The notes below the pieces were generated by a model. That model ran no database searches and was not told the DNA's origin. It was given only the letters and a program-made list of their open reading frames with translations. Both the position numbers and the translations under genes were made by a program. A stretch of 64,000 nt of DNA from Microbacterium ureisolvens (GTDB taxonomy: Bacteria; Actinomycetota; Actinomycetes; Actinomycetales; Microbacteriaceae): assembly GCF_015278315.1 (NCBI RefSeq), contig NZ_JADIJE010000001.1, positions 434,001 through 498,000 of the forward strand, read 5' to 3'. Positions 34,709 through 43,012 of this stretch are shown here, piece after piece (the first letter of the stretch is position 1; each line of letters begins with the position of its first letter).

Positions 34709-35556
34709 CCGACACCGGCCCGCTGACTGCCGCCACGGCCACCCGTTCGGCATTCGATCCGTACGCGCAGCGGGTCGCGGCATCCGCTGTCCGCTTCCTC
34801 TACGGGCTCAACCCGCTGGCCAAGCTCGCCGCGCCGCTTCCGGCGATGGTGCTGCTGGTGTTCGTGCGGGATGCCGCGACCCCCGCCGCGTTCCTCCTGC
34901 TCGCGTACGCGGTGCTCTTGGTCGGCGTGGACTTCACGCGCCGCCTCGCCGCCATCCTGTTCCTGGCGCTGCCGCTCAGCGCCCTCGTGATCGGGTTCGG
35001 CTTCGCCCTGTGGACCGACGCCTCACGGGTCGACCAGTCCGTCGTGGTGTGGCAGCTGGGCAACTGGACGATGTACGGCGGTGCGCTCGAGGTCGGGTTC
35101 GCGACGGGGCTGCGCCTGTGTGCGATCGTCGCGCTCACGCTGATCGCCGGGCTGTCGACCACGGGTCCCGACCTCGTGCGCGCGGCTGTGCAGCAGCTGC
35201 GGGTGCCGTACCGCATCGGGTACACGGCGCTGGCTGCGTTCCGCTTCGTGCCGCGGTTCGGGCACGAGCTCGACGTGATCCGTCAGGCGCACCGCGTGCG
35301 CGGAGCCCACGGCGGGCGCGGTCCGTTCTCGGCGATCGCCCGCTGGTTCGGATATGTCGTGCCCCTCATGGCCGGCGCCATCCGTCACGCCGAGCGCGTG
35401 GCGCTCGCGATGGACGCCCGCGCCTTCGGCGCGCACCCCGACCGCACCGAGCGCTACCTCGTGCCCTGGCGAGTGCGCGACACCGTGTTCGTCATCGCTT
35501 TCTGGGCGGTCTCGGCCGCCATCTTCGCCGCCCTCTTCCCCTGGGGTCTGTCGTGA
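34705..35556 (+). CDS. ECF transporter T component (EcfT/CbiQ family)
   Basis: A 283-residue membrane protein with about six helices. The two coupling-helix motifs are present as QAHRVRGA and MDARAFGA (the conserved Ala-Arg-Gly/Ala type), which dock the two ATPase domains. N-terminal NPLAKLAAPLPAM is typical of the family. GTG start overlaps the ATPase stop, with GGGAGG 7 nt upstream. Confidence 0.9.
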   Translation: MTDTGPLTAATATRSAFDPYAQRVAASAVRFLYGLNPLAKLAAPLPAMVLLVFVRDAATPAAFLLLAYAVLLVGVDFTRRLAAILFLALPLSALVIGFGFALWTDASRVDQSVVVWQLGNWTMYGGALEVGFATGLRLCAIVALTLIAGLSTTGPDLVRAAVQQLRVPYRIGYTALAAFRFVPRFGHELDVIRQAHRVRGAHGGRGPFSAIARWFGYVVPLMAGAIRHAERVALAMDARAFGAHPDRTERYLVPWRVRDTVFVIAFWAVSAAIFAALFPWGLS

Positions 35557-35604
35557 CCCGCATCCCCTCCCCTCGTTCGACCTCGCCCGACAAGGAGCAC
35601 TGAC

Positions 35605-36477
35605 ATGGCTCACCCCCGACTGGTCAAGCCCGAGACCCAGGGTCTCGTGCATCTCACGGTGCTGCGCACCGAGCGGCTGTCGTCGCACTGGCTGCGCGTG
35701 ACCCTCGGGGGCGGTGAGATCGACCGCTTCCGCGCCATGGGCTACGACCAGTGGTTCCGCCTGTTCCTGCCCCTGGGCGGCGACGAGGGCCTGGAGCGCC
35801 TGCCGGCGAAGGCCAACAAGATGTTCGGCTACCTCAAGTACCTGCGCATCCCCGACGGCGTGCGTCCCGTGATGCGCAACTACACCGTGCGCGCGTTCCG
35901 GCCGGCGACGGAGGCGGCGGATGCCGAGATCGACGTCGACTTCGTCATCCACGGCTCCGCGGCCGACGGCACGGCCGGGCCGGCCTCGCGGTGGGCGGAG
36001 ACGTGCGTGGCGGGCGAGAGCGTCGTCGTCATCGACGAGGGGCTGACCTTCAACCCCGACCGCGGCACGGACCGCGTGGTGCTCGTCGCGGACGAGACGG
36101 GCGTGCCGGCCGTCGCGGGCATCTGCGCGTCGCTGCCGGCGGATGCGAGCGGGCTCGCGATCGTCGAGGTTCCTGCCGCCGACGACGCGATCGACTTCCC
36201 GCACCCCGCGGGTGTCGACGTGCGCTGGATCGTCCGCGACCACGGGATCAAGCCTGGGACGCTCGCGCTGGAGGCCCTGCGCGACGCTTCGCTGCCCGCC
36301 GCACCGTTCCACGCGTACGTCGTGGGCGAGCAGGCCCTCGCGACCGAGGGCCGCCGGCACCTCGTCGGCGAGCGCGGCGTCTCGAAGGACCAGGTGAGCT
36401 TCTGCGGCTACTGGCGCGTGGGCGCCGCGTCACCCGCCCCCAAGTCCCAGCGGGCGACCGCCGAGGCCCACTCGTGA
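35605..36477 (+). CDS. Siderophore-interacting protein (ferric-chelate reductase, SIP family)
   Basis: A 290-residue flavoprotein of the ViuB/SIP family. The FAD motif is RNYTVRAF, preceded by YDQWFRLFLPLGGDEGLE, and the NAD(P)H domain has VLVADETGVPAVAGICASL and the final FCGYWRVGAA. Family members reduce Fe(III)-siderophore complexes in the cytoplasm to release Fe(II). AAGGAG precedes the ATG. Its place between a T component and an S component, behind an iron box, suggests the ECF system brings in an iron chelate or heme-like ligand (inference). Confidence 0.92.
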   Translation: MAHPRLVKPETQGLVHLTVLRTERLSSHWLRVTLGGGEIDRFRAMGYDQWFRLFLPLGGDEGLERLPAKANKMFGYLKYLRIPDGVRPVMRNYTVRAFRPATEAADAEIDVDFVIHGSAADGTAGPASRWAETCVAGESVVVIDEGLTFNPDRGTDRVVLVADETGVPAVAGICASLPADASGLAIVEVPAADDAIDFPHPAGVDVRWIVRDHGIKPGTLALEALRDASLPAAPFHAYVVGEQALATEGRRHLVGERGVSKDQVSFCGYWRVGAASPAPKSQRATAEAHS

Positions 36478-37160
36478 GCGGCGCCGGCGAGCCGTCGGTG
36501 AACCCCGAGGCCGGGGCGCCGGTGAACCCTTCAGCCGGCGAGGCGCGCACGACACCGCGCACCGATCCTGCGCCGCACCGCGGCGGCCGCGGTCGCGTCA
36601 CCACGGCGTACCTGCTGACCTGCGCCGCCATCGGCGTCGCGGGCGGCGTCATGCTGTGGGGCGCCGGCTGGGTCTCGACCGTGCTGTTCGCGACCGTGCC
36701 GTTCGTGTCGGTGGCGATCGCGGGACTGTGGCTGCTGCCGGCGACGGTGGCCCTGCGCCTGCTCGAGCGCCCGTTCGCCGGCATCCTCGTCGGCGTGATC
36801 TCGGGGCTCGTCGTCTTCCCGTTCCTCGGCGCCGCGGTGTGGTGGGCGTTCTTCGCCGAGCTCGCGTTCCTCGTCGGGCTGTACCGCTTCTGGCACACGT
36901 GGCAGTACTACGCGGGCGCGCTGTTCGTCGGTGCGATCTACCCCGTGCTGGCCGCGGAGTCGTTCAACCTCTGGGCGATGCAGCCCTGGGCGCTCGTCAC
37001 GTTCTTCGCGCTCACCATCGCCAGCTGCGTCGCCGGGGTGGCTCTCGGCATCCTCGTCGCGGACCGCCTGCGCAAGGCCGGAGTCGCCAAGCTCGCGCGT
37101 CGCCGCGGCCTGGCCTCCCGCGGCCTCGGCCGCGGCGCCGGCCCCGCCGGCCAGCACTGA
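36474..37160 (+). CDS. ECF transporter S component (YkoE-like), second copy
   Basis: A 228-residue membrane protein. The first 45 residues are a disordered Pro/Thr/Gly-rich extension absent from the first copy; then follow five to six helices with LLTCAAIGVAGGVMLWGAGW, LLPATVALRLLERPFAGILV and FFAELAFLVGLYRFWHTWQY. It shares the layout of the S component at 32093 but is clearly diverged, so the two may take different ligands. GTG start overlaps the SIP stop (GTGA). Confidence 0.78.
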   Translation: MSGAGEPSVNPEAGAPVNPSAGEARTTPRTDPAPHRGGRGRVTTAYLLTCAAIGVAGGVMLWGAGWVSTVLFATVPFVSVAIAGLWLLPATVALRLLERPFAGILVGVISGLVVFPFLGAAVWWAFFAELAFLVGLYRFWHTWQYYAGALFVGAIYPVLAAESFNLWAMQPWALVTFFALTIASCVAGVALGILVADRLRKAGVAKLARRRGLASRGLGRGAGPAGQH

Positions 37161-37217
37161 CCCGACCTGCCGCCGCGTGTCGCGGCATCCGTCACCGTCA
37201 CCCGCTGCGGGCACGCC

Positions 37218-37285
37218 CGAGCGCTGCCGTTTCCTGCGACCGCTGTGTCGATCGGCGCAGCTGTCGCAGGAAGGTGCAGCGCTCG
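37218..37285. repeat. Palindrome family E1, copy 1 (68 bp)
   Basis: CGAGCGCTGC (37218-37227) pairs with GCAGCGCTCG (37276-37285); inside it TTTCCTGCGAC pairs with GTCGCAGGAA, and the centre GTCGATCG continues the symmetry. The element is one long near-perfect palindrome. A nearly identical copy is at 37739-37806 and a shorter relative at 15112-15149. Confidence 0.85.
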
Positions 37286-37346
37286 GCGTCCGGCCGCCAA
37301 CGGCTCACCCACGAGTGCCCCAGATCGCAGTCCCCGTCGCCCCGTC

Positions 37347-37427
37347 CCGAAAGCCTGGCCCGTCACCCCGACACGCCGACGACGGATGCCGCACCCCGGC
37401 GTGTCCCGCGACCGGCCAGGTTTTCGG
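37347..37427. repeat. Palindrome family E2, copy 1 (81 bp)
   Basis: CCGAAAGCCTGGCC (37347-37360) pairs with GGCCAGGTTTTCGG (37414-37427) with one G:T; GACACGCCG pairs with CGGCGTGTC inside. The centre carries GACGGATGCCG, the window-wide motif. A near-identical copy follows at 37518-37598. Confidence 0.85.
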
Positions 37428-37517
37428 CATCTCCTGGCCGGCGGCGCAGGTCGCGGCACCCGTCATCCGCTAGCGGCCCGGGGCACACTCCGGGATCAAC
37501 GGCCCTGCTGTGCCGTC

Positions 37518-37598
37518 CCGAAAACCTGGCCCGTCACCCCGACACGCCGACGACGGATGCCGCACCCCGGCGTGTCCCGTCACCGGCCAGGTTTTCGG
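37518..37598. repeat. Palindrome family E2, copy 2 (81 bp)
   Basis: CCGAAAACCTGGCC (37518-37531) pairs perfectly with GGCCAGGTTTTCGG (37585-37598). It differs from copy 1 at only a few bases, and one difference (A for G in the left arm) restores pairing. The order in this gene-free stretch (37161-37902) is E1-E2-E2-E1. Confidence 0.85.
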
Positions 37599-37738
37599 CA
37601 CCCGCAGCCCGCCGCCGCGGCCCGCACCGACCCGGCCCGCCACCGCGAGTCGCGACATCGGGACCCGCACCGGCTCGGCGCCTGCGGCATCCCGCCCGCG
37701 CACCGGCTGCGGGCACCCGCCACGGCTCCAGGCACGCG

Positions 37739-37806
37739 CGAGCGCTGCCGTTTCCTGCGACCGCTGTGTCGATCGGCGCAGCTGTCGCAGGAAAGTGCAG
37801 CGCTCG
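37739..37806. repeat. Palindrome family E1, copy 2 (68 bp)
   Basis: Same as 37218-37285 with a perfect inner arm TTTCCTGCGAC/GTCGCAGGAAA. It lies about 97 bp beyond the stop of the convergent acyl-CoA dehydrogenase gene. The rest of 37161-37902 shows no credible coding region. Confidence 0.85.
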
Positions 37807-37902
37807 GCGTCCGCACGAACCCGCGCCGGGGCAACGGCGAAGGGGAGGCCCCGCCGCACAACGGCGGCGGTACCTCCCCTGCGGTGATTCCCGAGAAGGG
37901 CG

Positions 37903-39066
37903 TCAGCGCTTGCCGGCGATGGGGCGGCTCACGATGTCGCGCATGATCTCGTTGGTGCCGCCGTAGATGCGGTGCACGCGGGCGTCGAGGAAGGCGCGGG
38001 CGATCGGGTACTCGGTGATGTAGCCGTAGCCGCCGAAGAGCTGCACGCAGGTGTCGAGCACCTCCCACTCGCGCTCGGTCGCCCAGAACTTGACCTTGGC
38101 CGCCTCGTCGGCCGAGAGCTTGCCCTCGGCGTACGCCTTCAGCGCGCGGTCGATGTACGCCCACAGCGCGTCGACGGTGGTGGCGACATCCGCCAGCTTG
38201 AAGCGGGTGTTCTGGAAGTCGATGATCCGCTCGCCGAAGGCCTCGCGGTCCTTGGTGTACTCGACGGTCCAGTCCAGCGCGGCCTGCGCCGCGGCGGCGC
38301 CGGCGACGCCGATCGAGAGGCGCTCGAGCGGCAGGTTCATCATGAGCTGAACGAAGCCGAGCCCCTCCTTGCCGCCGATGAGGTTCTCTTCGGGAACGAA
38401 CACGTCGCTGAACGACAGCTCGGCGGTGTCGTGGCCCTGGAAGCCCATCTTGTGGAGCTTCTTGCCGTGGTCGAAGCCCTCCATGCCGTTCTCGAGGATC
38501 AGCAGGCTGAACGCGTCGGGACGGTTGCCCTCGCCCGTCTTGACGAACGTCACGACGATGTCGGCGGTCTTGCCCGACGAGATGAACGTCTTCGCGCCGT
38601 TGACGACGTAGCCGCCCTCGACCCGCTTGGCGGTGGTCTTGATGCCGCGGAGGTCGGAGCCGGCACCGGGCTCGGTCATCGCGAGGGCGCCGAGGACCTC
38701 GCCGGTCGCCATGCCGGGAAGCCACTTGGCCTTCTGCTCGTCGGTGCCCATGTGCACGAGGTACGGCACGGCGAGGTCGTCCTGGATGCCGAAGGCGCCG
38801 GCCAGCGAACCTGCGCCGGCCGCGATGATCTCCTCGTTGACGACCGCGCGGAAGCGGTAGTCCTGGAGCATTCCGGCACCGCCGAACTCGTCGGGCACCG
38901 ACAGGCCGATGATGCCCGCCTCGCCCGCGGCCAGCATGGTCGCGCGGTCGATCTCGCCGGCGGCATCCCACTGCTCGCGCTTCTCATTCGTCACGTAGCG
39001 CTTGACGAACTCCTTGACGACGTCACGGAACGCCTCGTGGTCCTCGTCGTAGATGTCGCGCTCCAT
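37903..39066 (-). CDS. Acyl-CoA dehydrogenase
   Basis: A 387-residue flavoprotein of standard length. Seen: [30 protein letters not shown] (FAD and substrate contact), [30 protein letters not shown], and [23 protein letters not shown] with IYGGTNEIM, where the catalytic Glu of this clade lies (GGTNE). It oxidises acyl-CoA to enoyl-CoA. GGAAGG lies 6 nt before ATG 39066. No electron-transfer flavoprotein genes are nearby. Confidence 0.95.
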   Translation of the reverse strand: MERDIYDEDHEAFRDVVKEFVKRYVTNEKREQWDAAGEIDRATMLAAGEAGIIGLSVPDEFGGAGMLQDYRFRAVVNEEIIAAGAGSLAGAFGIQDDLAVPYLVHMGTDEQKAKWLPGMATGEVLGALAMTEPGAGSDLRGIKTTAKRVEGGYVVNGAKTFISSGKTADIVVTFVKTGEGNRPDAFSLLILENGMEGFDHGKKLHKMGFQGHDTAELSFSDVFVPEENLIGGKEGLGFVQLMMNLPLERLSIGVAGAAAAQAALDWTVEYTKDREAFGERIIDFQNTRFKLADVATTVDALWAYIDRALKAYAEGKLSADEAAKVKFWATEREWEVLDTCVQLFGGYGYITEYPIARAFLDARVHRIYGGTNEIMRDIVSRPIAGKR

Positions 39067-39210
39067 GTTGCGCCTTCCTCTCATCCTCGAGTGTGCCGAG
39101 ATGATCCCCGGTTGGAATCGCATCTCACTGCTTATGGTACTCAGTTTCAGGAGATGACGGATGCCGCGTGCCGGCGACCTGGGCCTGCCGCTGCGCGTCG
39201 CACCCTGTCG

Positions 39211-40734
39211 TCAGCCGAGGTAGCCGGGCGCCGGGTCGAGCGCGAAGAACTCCTCCAGCGAGGTCCAGCCGCCGTCGTGATACGCCCTCGCGAGCTCCGG
39301 ACCGATGAAGCGCAGGTGCCATGGCTCGGCGGTGTACCCGGTCACCGGCGTCTTGCCTTCGAGATAGCGGACGATCCACCCGTGCTCCCACGCGTGCTCG
39401 GCGATCCACTGGCCCTGCGGGGTCGCGGCGAGCTGGTCGAGAGTGCCGCACGCGCCGGCGCAGGCGACGACGTCGGCACCGAGGCCCAGCTGATGCTCGC
39501 TGTAGCCGGGACGCGCGCTCACCTGGTCGGCGCGTTCGCCCCGCTCGGCGAAATGGCGGCCGTAGGTCTGCTGCTGCGTCTCGTACGAGCGGAATCCGCT
39601 CTCGAGGGCGACCTCGCCGACGCCGGCGTCGCGCGCTGCCGTGACGAGTGATGCGAGGGCGGATGCCGCGTCCGCGCGGAGTGCGCCGCCCTCGATGCTG
39701 CGCACGCCGTCGGGCAGCACCAGGCCGCTCGGGCGGTAGTCGATGGGGCTCGCCGGGCGGATCTTGTCGACGACGGCCCAGATGCGAGCCGAGTCGCCGA
39801 GATTCACGCACGACGCCCGGCCCTCGACGATCGCGGCGCGGAACGCCTCGCCGCCGCCCGCGGCGATGATCGCTCCCTCGTCGTTCCCGGATTGGAGGGC
39901 GGCGACCACGTCGGGGACGGCGCAGATGTCGGCCGCCGGAGGAGTCTGCTCCACGTCCGGCACCGGGAGCTGCTCGACCGTCTCGGGCTGCACCGCCGTC
40001 ATCGTGACCGCTGCATCGGCGCCGACGTCGTCGGCCGCGGGTGGCAGCATCATCGCCGTCATCGCCGCCGAGCCCATCAGCAGCACCGCGCCGGCGGTCA
40101 GGCCGGCCGCGACGGCCAATCGGCGCGTGAGCAGTCGCGGCCTCGCATGACGCACCGGCTGCGCGTCGTCGTCGACCTCGAGCAGCTCCGCCGCGCGCGC
40201 GGCACGGCGCTCGCTCCACGCCGGGCGCGACGCGGGCCGGGCGCGGCGTCGGCCTCTCACCCGCGTCTCCGGGGCGGTGCTGGCGGCGAGGCCGACCGGG
40301 GCCTCCGCCTCGGCCCTGGTCTGCTGGAGCTCGAGCGGGAGCGCCGACGGCGCCGCGGCCGCGGTCGCGACCGACGCCGGGACGAAGTCGTCGCTCGGGA
40401 GCTCGAAGCTCACGACCGGCGCCGTGGTGAGCGGGACGGTCAAGGCTGAGCCGGCGGCGGCAGGCCGGTCCGAGGCTGAGCCGGCGGCGACGACCGGGAC
40501 GGTCGGGTCCGAGGCAGCGGCGACCGGATCGGCGGCGGCCGGATCGGCGGCGACCGGGACGGGGGCGGCCGCATCGGCGGCGGCAGGATCGCCAGTAGCC
40601 CAAGGCTGTGCGGCCGCGACTGCGGGCGATTCCGCTGCGCGGGCACGCCGCGCAGCCTCTTCGCGCATCGCCCGGGCGGCGCGACGAGTCTCGGGGGCGG
40701 CTCGGGGGGTAACGAGCCCGCCAGGCTCCGTCAC
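39211..40734 (-). CDS. VanY-type D-alanyl-D-alanine carboxypeptidase, membrane-anchored
   Basis: A 507-residue protein. Residues 1-200 are cytoplasmic, Ala/Pro/Asp-rich, with short repeats of AADP and AAAGSA type. One membrane helix (about 206-232) follows, then a linker and the VanY zinc peptidase domain (about 330-505) with ALESGFRSYETQQ, the zinc motif SEHQLGLGADV (SxHxxGxAxD type) and EPWHLRF. It should trim the terminal D-Ala of cell-wall peptides outside the membrane. The cytoplasmic extension is unusual. GTG start. Confidence 0.88.
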   Translation of the reverse strand: MTEPGGLVTPRAAPETRRAARAMREEAARRARAAESPAVAAAQPWATGDPAAADAAAPVPVAADPAAADPVAAASDPTVPVVAAGSASDRPAAAGSALTVPLTTAPVVSFELPSDDFVPASVATAAAAPSALPLELQQTRAEAEAPVGLAASTAPETRVRGRRRARPASRPAWSERRAARAAELLEVDDDAQPVRHARPRLLTRRLAVAAGLTAGAVLLMGSAAMTAMMLPPAADDVGADAAVTMTAVQPETVEQLPVPDVEQTPPAADICAVPDVVAALQSGNDEGAIIAAGGGEAFRAAIVEGRASCVNLGDSARIWAVVDKIRPASPIDYRPSGLVLPDGVRSIEGGALRADAASALASLVTAARDAGVGEVALESGFRSYETQQQTYGRHFAERGERADQVSARPGYSEHQLGLGADVVACAGACGTLDQLAATPQGQWIAEHAWEHGWIVRYLEGKTPVTGYTAEPWHLRFIGPELARAYHDGGWTSLEEFFALDPAPGYLG

Positions 40735-40818
40735 GCTGCCATTCTTACCCGAGTCAGCCGTTTTCGGCCAGGCGAGCTCCGCTGCGCCTCTCGATGTTCG
40801 AGCGCATCACCATACACC

Positions 40819-40847
40819 TTGACTTGTGTTCGAAGCTTTGTTCTCAT
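40819..40847 (+). promoter_or_regulatory. Promoter of the radical SAM gene
   Basis: TTGACT (40819-40824), 17-nt spacer, TCTCAT (40842-40847), then 6 nt to the ATG at 40854, so the transcript is probably leaderless or nearly so. The stretch is AT-rich compared with its surroundings. It lies between divergent genes. Confidence 0.5.
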
Positions 40848-40853
40848 AGAGAG

Positions 40854-41981
40854 ATGCGATGGCACGGTCAGGAACTCGGAGTGGCGGATGCCGCGGCCCT
40901 GCCCGGTCTCGAGCAGCTGAACGGCCTGGTGCGCTCGGTGACCACCCCGGAGTTCGCCGGCGTGACCTTCCACGAAGTCCTCGCCAAGTCGGCGCTGAAC
41001 CACGTCCCGAGCGCGTCGGCCATGCCCTTCGACTGGACCGTGAACCCCTACCGCGGATGCAGCCACGCATGCGTCTACTGCTTCGCCCGGGGAACGCACG
41101 AGTACCTCGAGCTCGACGCAGGGCGCGACTTCGACACGCAGGTCGTCGTCAAGGTCAACGTGGCCGAGGTGCTCGAGAAGGAGCTGCGCCGGGGCAGCTG
41201 GCATCGCGAACCGGTCATGCTCGGCACGAACACCGACCCCTACCAGCGCGCCGAGGGGCGTTACAAGCTCATGCCCGGGATCGTGTCAGCCCTCACCGAG
41301 TCGGGCACGCCGTTCTCGATCCTCACCAAGGGCACGCTGCTGCGGCGCGACCTGCCGCTGCTCACGGATGCCGCGAGAAACGTACACGTGACCCTCGCGA
41401 TGTCGATCGCGGTGTTCGACGACGAGCTGCAGCACCTCATCGAGCCCGGCACACCGAACGCCACCGCCCGCCTCGAGACCGTGCGGGCCGCGACCGAGGC
41501 CGGCTTCAAGGTGACGGTGTTCCTGATGCCGATCATCCCCCACCTCACCGACTCGATCGCCGCGATCGACCACGCGCTCACCCGCATCAAAGAGGCGGGC
41601 GCGGTCCGGGTCGTCTACGGCGCGCTGCATCTGCGGCCCGGCGCCAAGCAGTGGTTCCTGCAGTGGCTCGGGGAGCGGCATCCGGAACTCGTCTCGTCGT
41701 ACCGGGGGCTGTACCCGGGTGCGACCGCCAACGCGCCGAAGGCCTACCGCGCGTGGCTGGCCAAGCGCGTGCGTCCCCTCCTGCGGGTCCACGGCCTCGA
41801 CGGACGCGCCGAAGAGGAGCACCCGCGCGGCACGCCTGTGGCCGGCCTGGCCGACCGCGCCGACGCGCGCAGCGCGCCGCCGATCGTCACGACCTCGCGC
41901 GGGCGAGCGGCGGCCGCATCGCCGAGAGCGGCAGCGGCGCGGCCGGCAACCGGGTCGGAGGCATCCGCTCGGCTCTTCTGA
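40854..41981 (+). CDS. Radical SAM protein (Rv2578c family)
   Basis: A 375-residue protein. The iron-sulfur motif CSHACVYC gives Cys69, Cys73 and Cys76 in NPYRGCSHACVYCFARGTHE, the hallmark of the SPL-like/Rv2578c family. Further motifs: VMLGTNTDPYQRAEGRYKL, FSILTKGTLLRRDLPLL, and LHLRPGAKQWFLQWL. Function is unknown; relatives were once thought to be photolyase-like. The C-terminal 60 residues are an Ala/Arg-rich disordered tail. Confidence 0.9.
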   Translation: MRWHGQELGVADAAALPGLEQLNGLVRSVTTPEFAGVTFHEVLAKSALNHVPSASAMPFDWTVNPYRGCSHACVYCFARGTHEYLELDAGRDFDTQVVVKVNVAEVLEKELRRGSWHREPVMLGTNTDPYQRAEGRYKLMPGIVSALTESGTPFSILTKGTLLRRDLPLLTDAARNVHVTLAMSIAVFDDELQHLIEPGTPNATARLETVRAATEAGFKVTVFLMPIIPHLTDSIAAIDHALTRIKEAGAVRVVYGALHLRPGAKQWFLQWLGERHPELVSSYRGLYPGATANAPKAYRAWLAKRVRPLLRVHGLDGRAEEEHPRGTPVAGLADRADARSAPPIVTTSRGRAAAASPRAAAARPATGSEASARLF

Positions 41982-41993
41982 ACCGCGCGATGA

Positions 41994-42008
41994 CCGAGCC
42001 GGGCTCGG
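41994..42008. terminator. Small hairpin between convergent genes
   Basis: CCGAGC, 3-nt loop, GCTCGG, 12 nt after the radical SAM stop and 16 nt before the hydrolase stop. Short, so only a candidate. Confidence 0.35.
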
Positions 42009-42024
42009 CGCACGGCCGGAACCC

Positions 42025-42942
42025 CTACGCCGCCACCGACACCGCGTCGAACTCGTCGACCACCGGCGGCGCGGCCGCCGCGATCGGAGCCTGGACGTGC
42101 GCGAGCACCGCGTCGAGCACGAGGTCGGCCGTCAGGATGCGGCTGTGCCCGAGCCCGGTGGTCGCCAGAAGCTCCGCGCCGGGGTTCGCCGACGCGATGC
42201 GCCGAGCCTCGCCGAACGGCACCATCCGGTCGCCCTCGTCGTGAACGACGAGGAGCGGCACTCCCGCCGCCAGCGGCCGCCGCACGCTCGACAGCCATGC
42301 GAACGGGTCGGACTGGCCCGGGAAGTACCGGCTCGCGAAGCGATCCCGCATGCGCGCCGACACGGCGTCGGGATAGCGGAGCATCGCCTGGAACTGCTCC
42401 AGCAGCAGGTCGGCGTCGGCCGGTGCGGCGATCGTCACGACGCGCGCGGCGTCGGTTCCGCCGGCGACGCCGACGAGTGCGGCCAGGCCGCCGAAGGAGT
42501 GGCCGACGATGGCGTCGAAGGAGCCGTACCGCTCTTGAAGCAGCGTGAAGACGTCGAGCCAGTCGACGAGATACGTCCGTCGGCCGCCCGACGCACCGTG
42601 CGCCGGCGCGTCGAAGGCGACGACGCGGTAGCCCTCGGCGACGAGGTCGCGCACGAGCATCGAGAACTGGCTCGCGCGACCGCTCCAGCCGTGCGCGAGG
42701 ACCACGGTCCGCCCACCGCCGCCCCACTCGTATGTCTCGACGTCGACGCCGCGGCGGTCGACGCCGGCGATCCGCAGCGTGCCGCGCCGGGCGCGCGACA
42801 TCGTCTGCTCATCGTCGTCGTGGATCGGACGCGGCCGGGCGACGTGCCCGAACAGCGGCATGGCGACGGCCGCGCCCCACCGCGGCGAGAGCCTGGCGGC
42901 GGTCCGGACGTAGAAGCCGGCGGCGTTCAGTGCGAGATCCAT
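42025..42942 (-). CDS. Alpha/beta hydrolase under TetR control
   Basis: A 305-residue alpha/beta-fold hydrolase. The oxyanion strand VVLAHGWSGRASQFS, the nucleophile elbow IVGHSFGGLAAL, the acid Asp in HDEGDRMVPF and His in TGLGHSRIL are in the right order. The first 50 residues look membrane-associated (LALNAAGFYVRTAARLSP). Substrate unknown. It is divergent from the TetR gene at 43013, with two operators between them. Start at ATG 42942 with GGAG upstream. Confidence 0.85.
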   Translation of the reverse strand: MDLALNAAGFYVRTAARLSPRWGAAVAMPLFGHVARPRPIHDDDEQTMSRARRGTLRIAGVDRRGVDVETYEWGGGGRTVVLAHGWSGRASQFSMLVRDLVAEGYRVVAFDAPAHGASGGRRTYLVDWLDVFTLLQERYGSFDAIVGHSFGGLAALVGVAGGTDAARVVTIAAPADADLLLEQFQAMLRYPDAVSARMRDRFASRYFPGQSDPFAWLSSVRRPLAAGVPLLVVHDEGDRMVPFGEARRIASANPGAELLATTGLGHSRILTADLVLDAVLAHVQAPIAAAAPPVVDEFDAVSVAA

Positions 42943-42961
42943 GATGCTCCGATCCAAAGAA

Positions 42962-42997
42962 TACGAACGGTCGTACTTATGAATACGAACGATCGTA
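42962..42997. promoter_or_regulatory. Two tandem TetR-type operators
   Basis: TACGAACGGTCGTA (42962-42975) and TACGAACGATCGTA (42984-42997): both are TACGA-N4-TCGTA inverted repeats, spaced 22 bp (about two helical turns), in the gap between the divergent hydrolase and TetR genes. They overlap the upstream part of the TetR promoter. Confidence 0.75.
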
Positions 42998-43000
42998 CGG

Positions 43001-43006
43001 TAATCT
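43001..43006 (+). promoter_or_regulatory. -10 element of leaderless promoter (tetR)
   Basis: TAATCT, 6 nt, then the GTG at 43013. The operators end 4 bp upstream, which supports autoregulation. Confidence 0.6.
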
Positions 43007-43012
43007 GACGGT

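Noticed and set aside
37218..37806. E1 and E2 palindromes as simple terminators
   Set aside because: They are 68-81 bp, repeated, lie 57 bp or more from the flanking stops and continue the symmetry through the centre.
40822..40850. LexA box before the radical SAM gene (TTCGAA...GTTC)
   Set aside because: The spacing does not fit GAAC-N4-GTTC.
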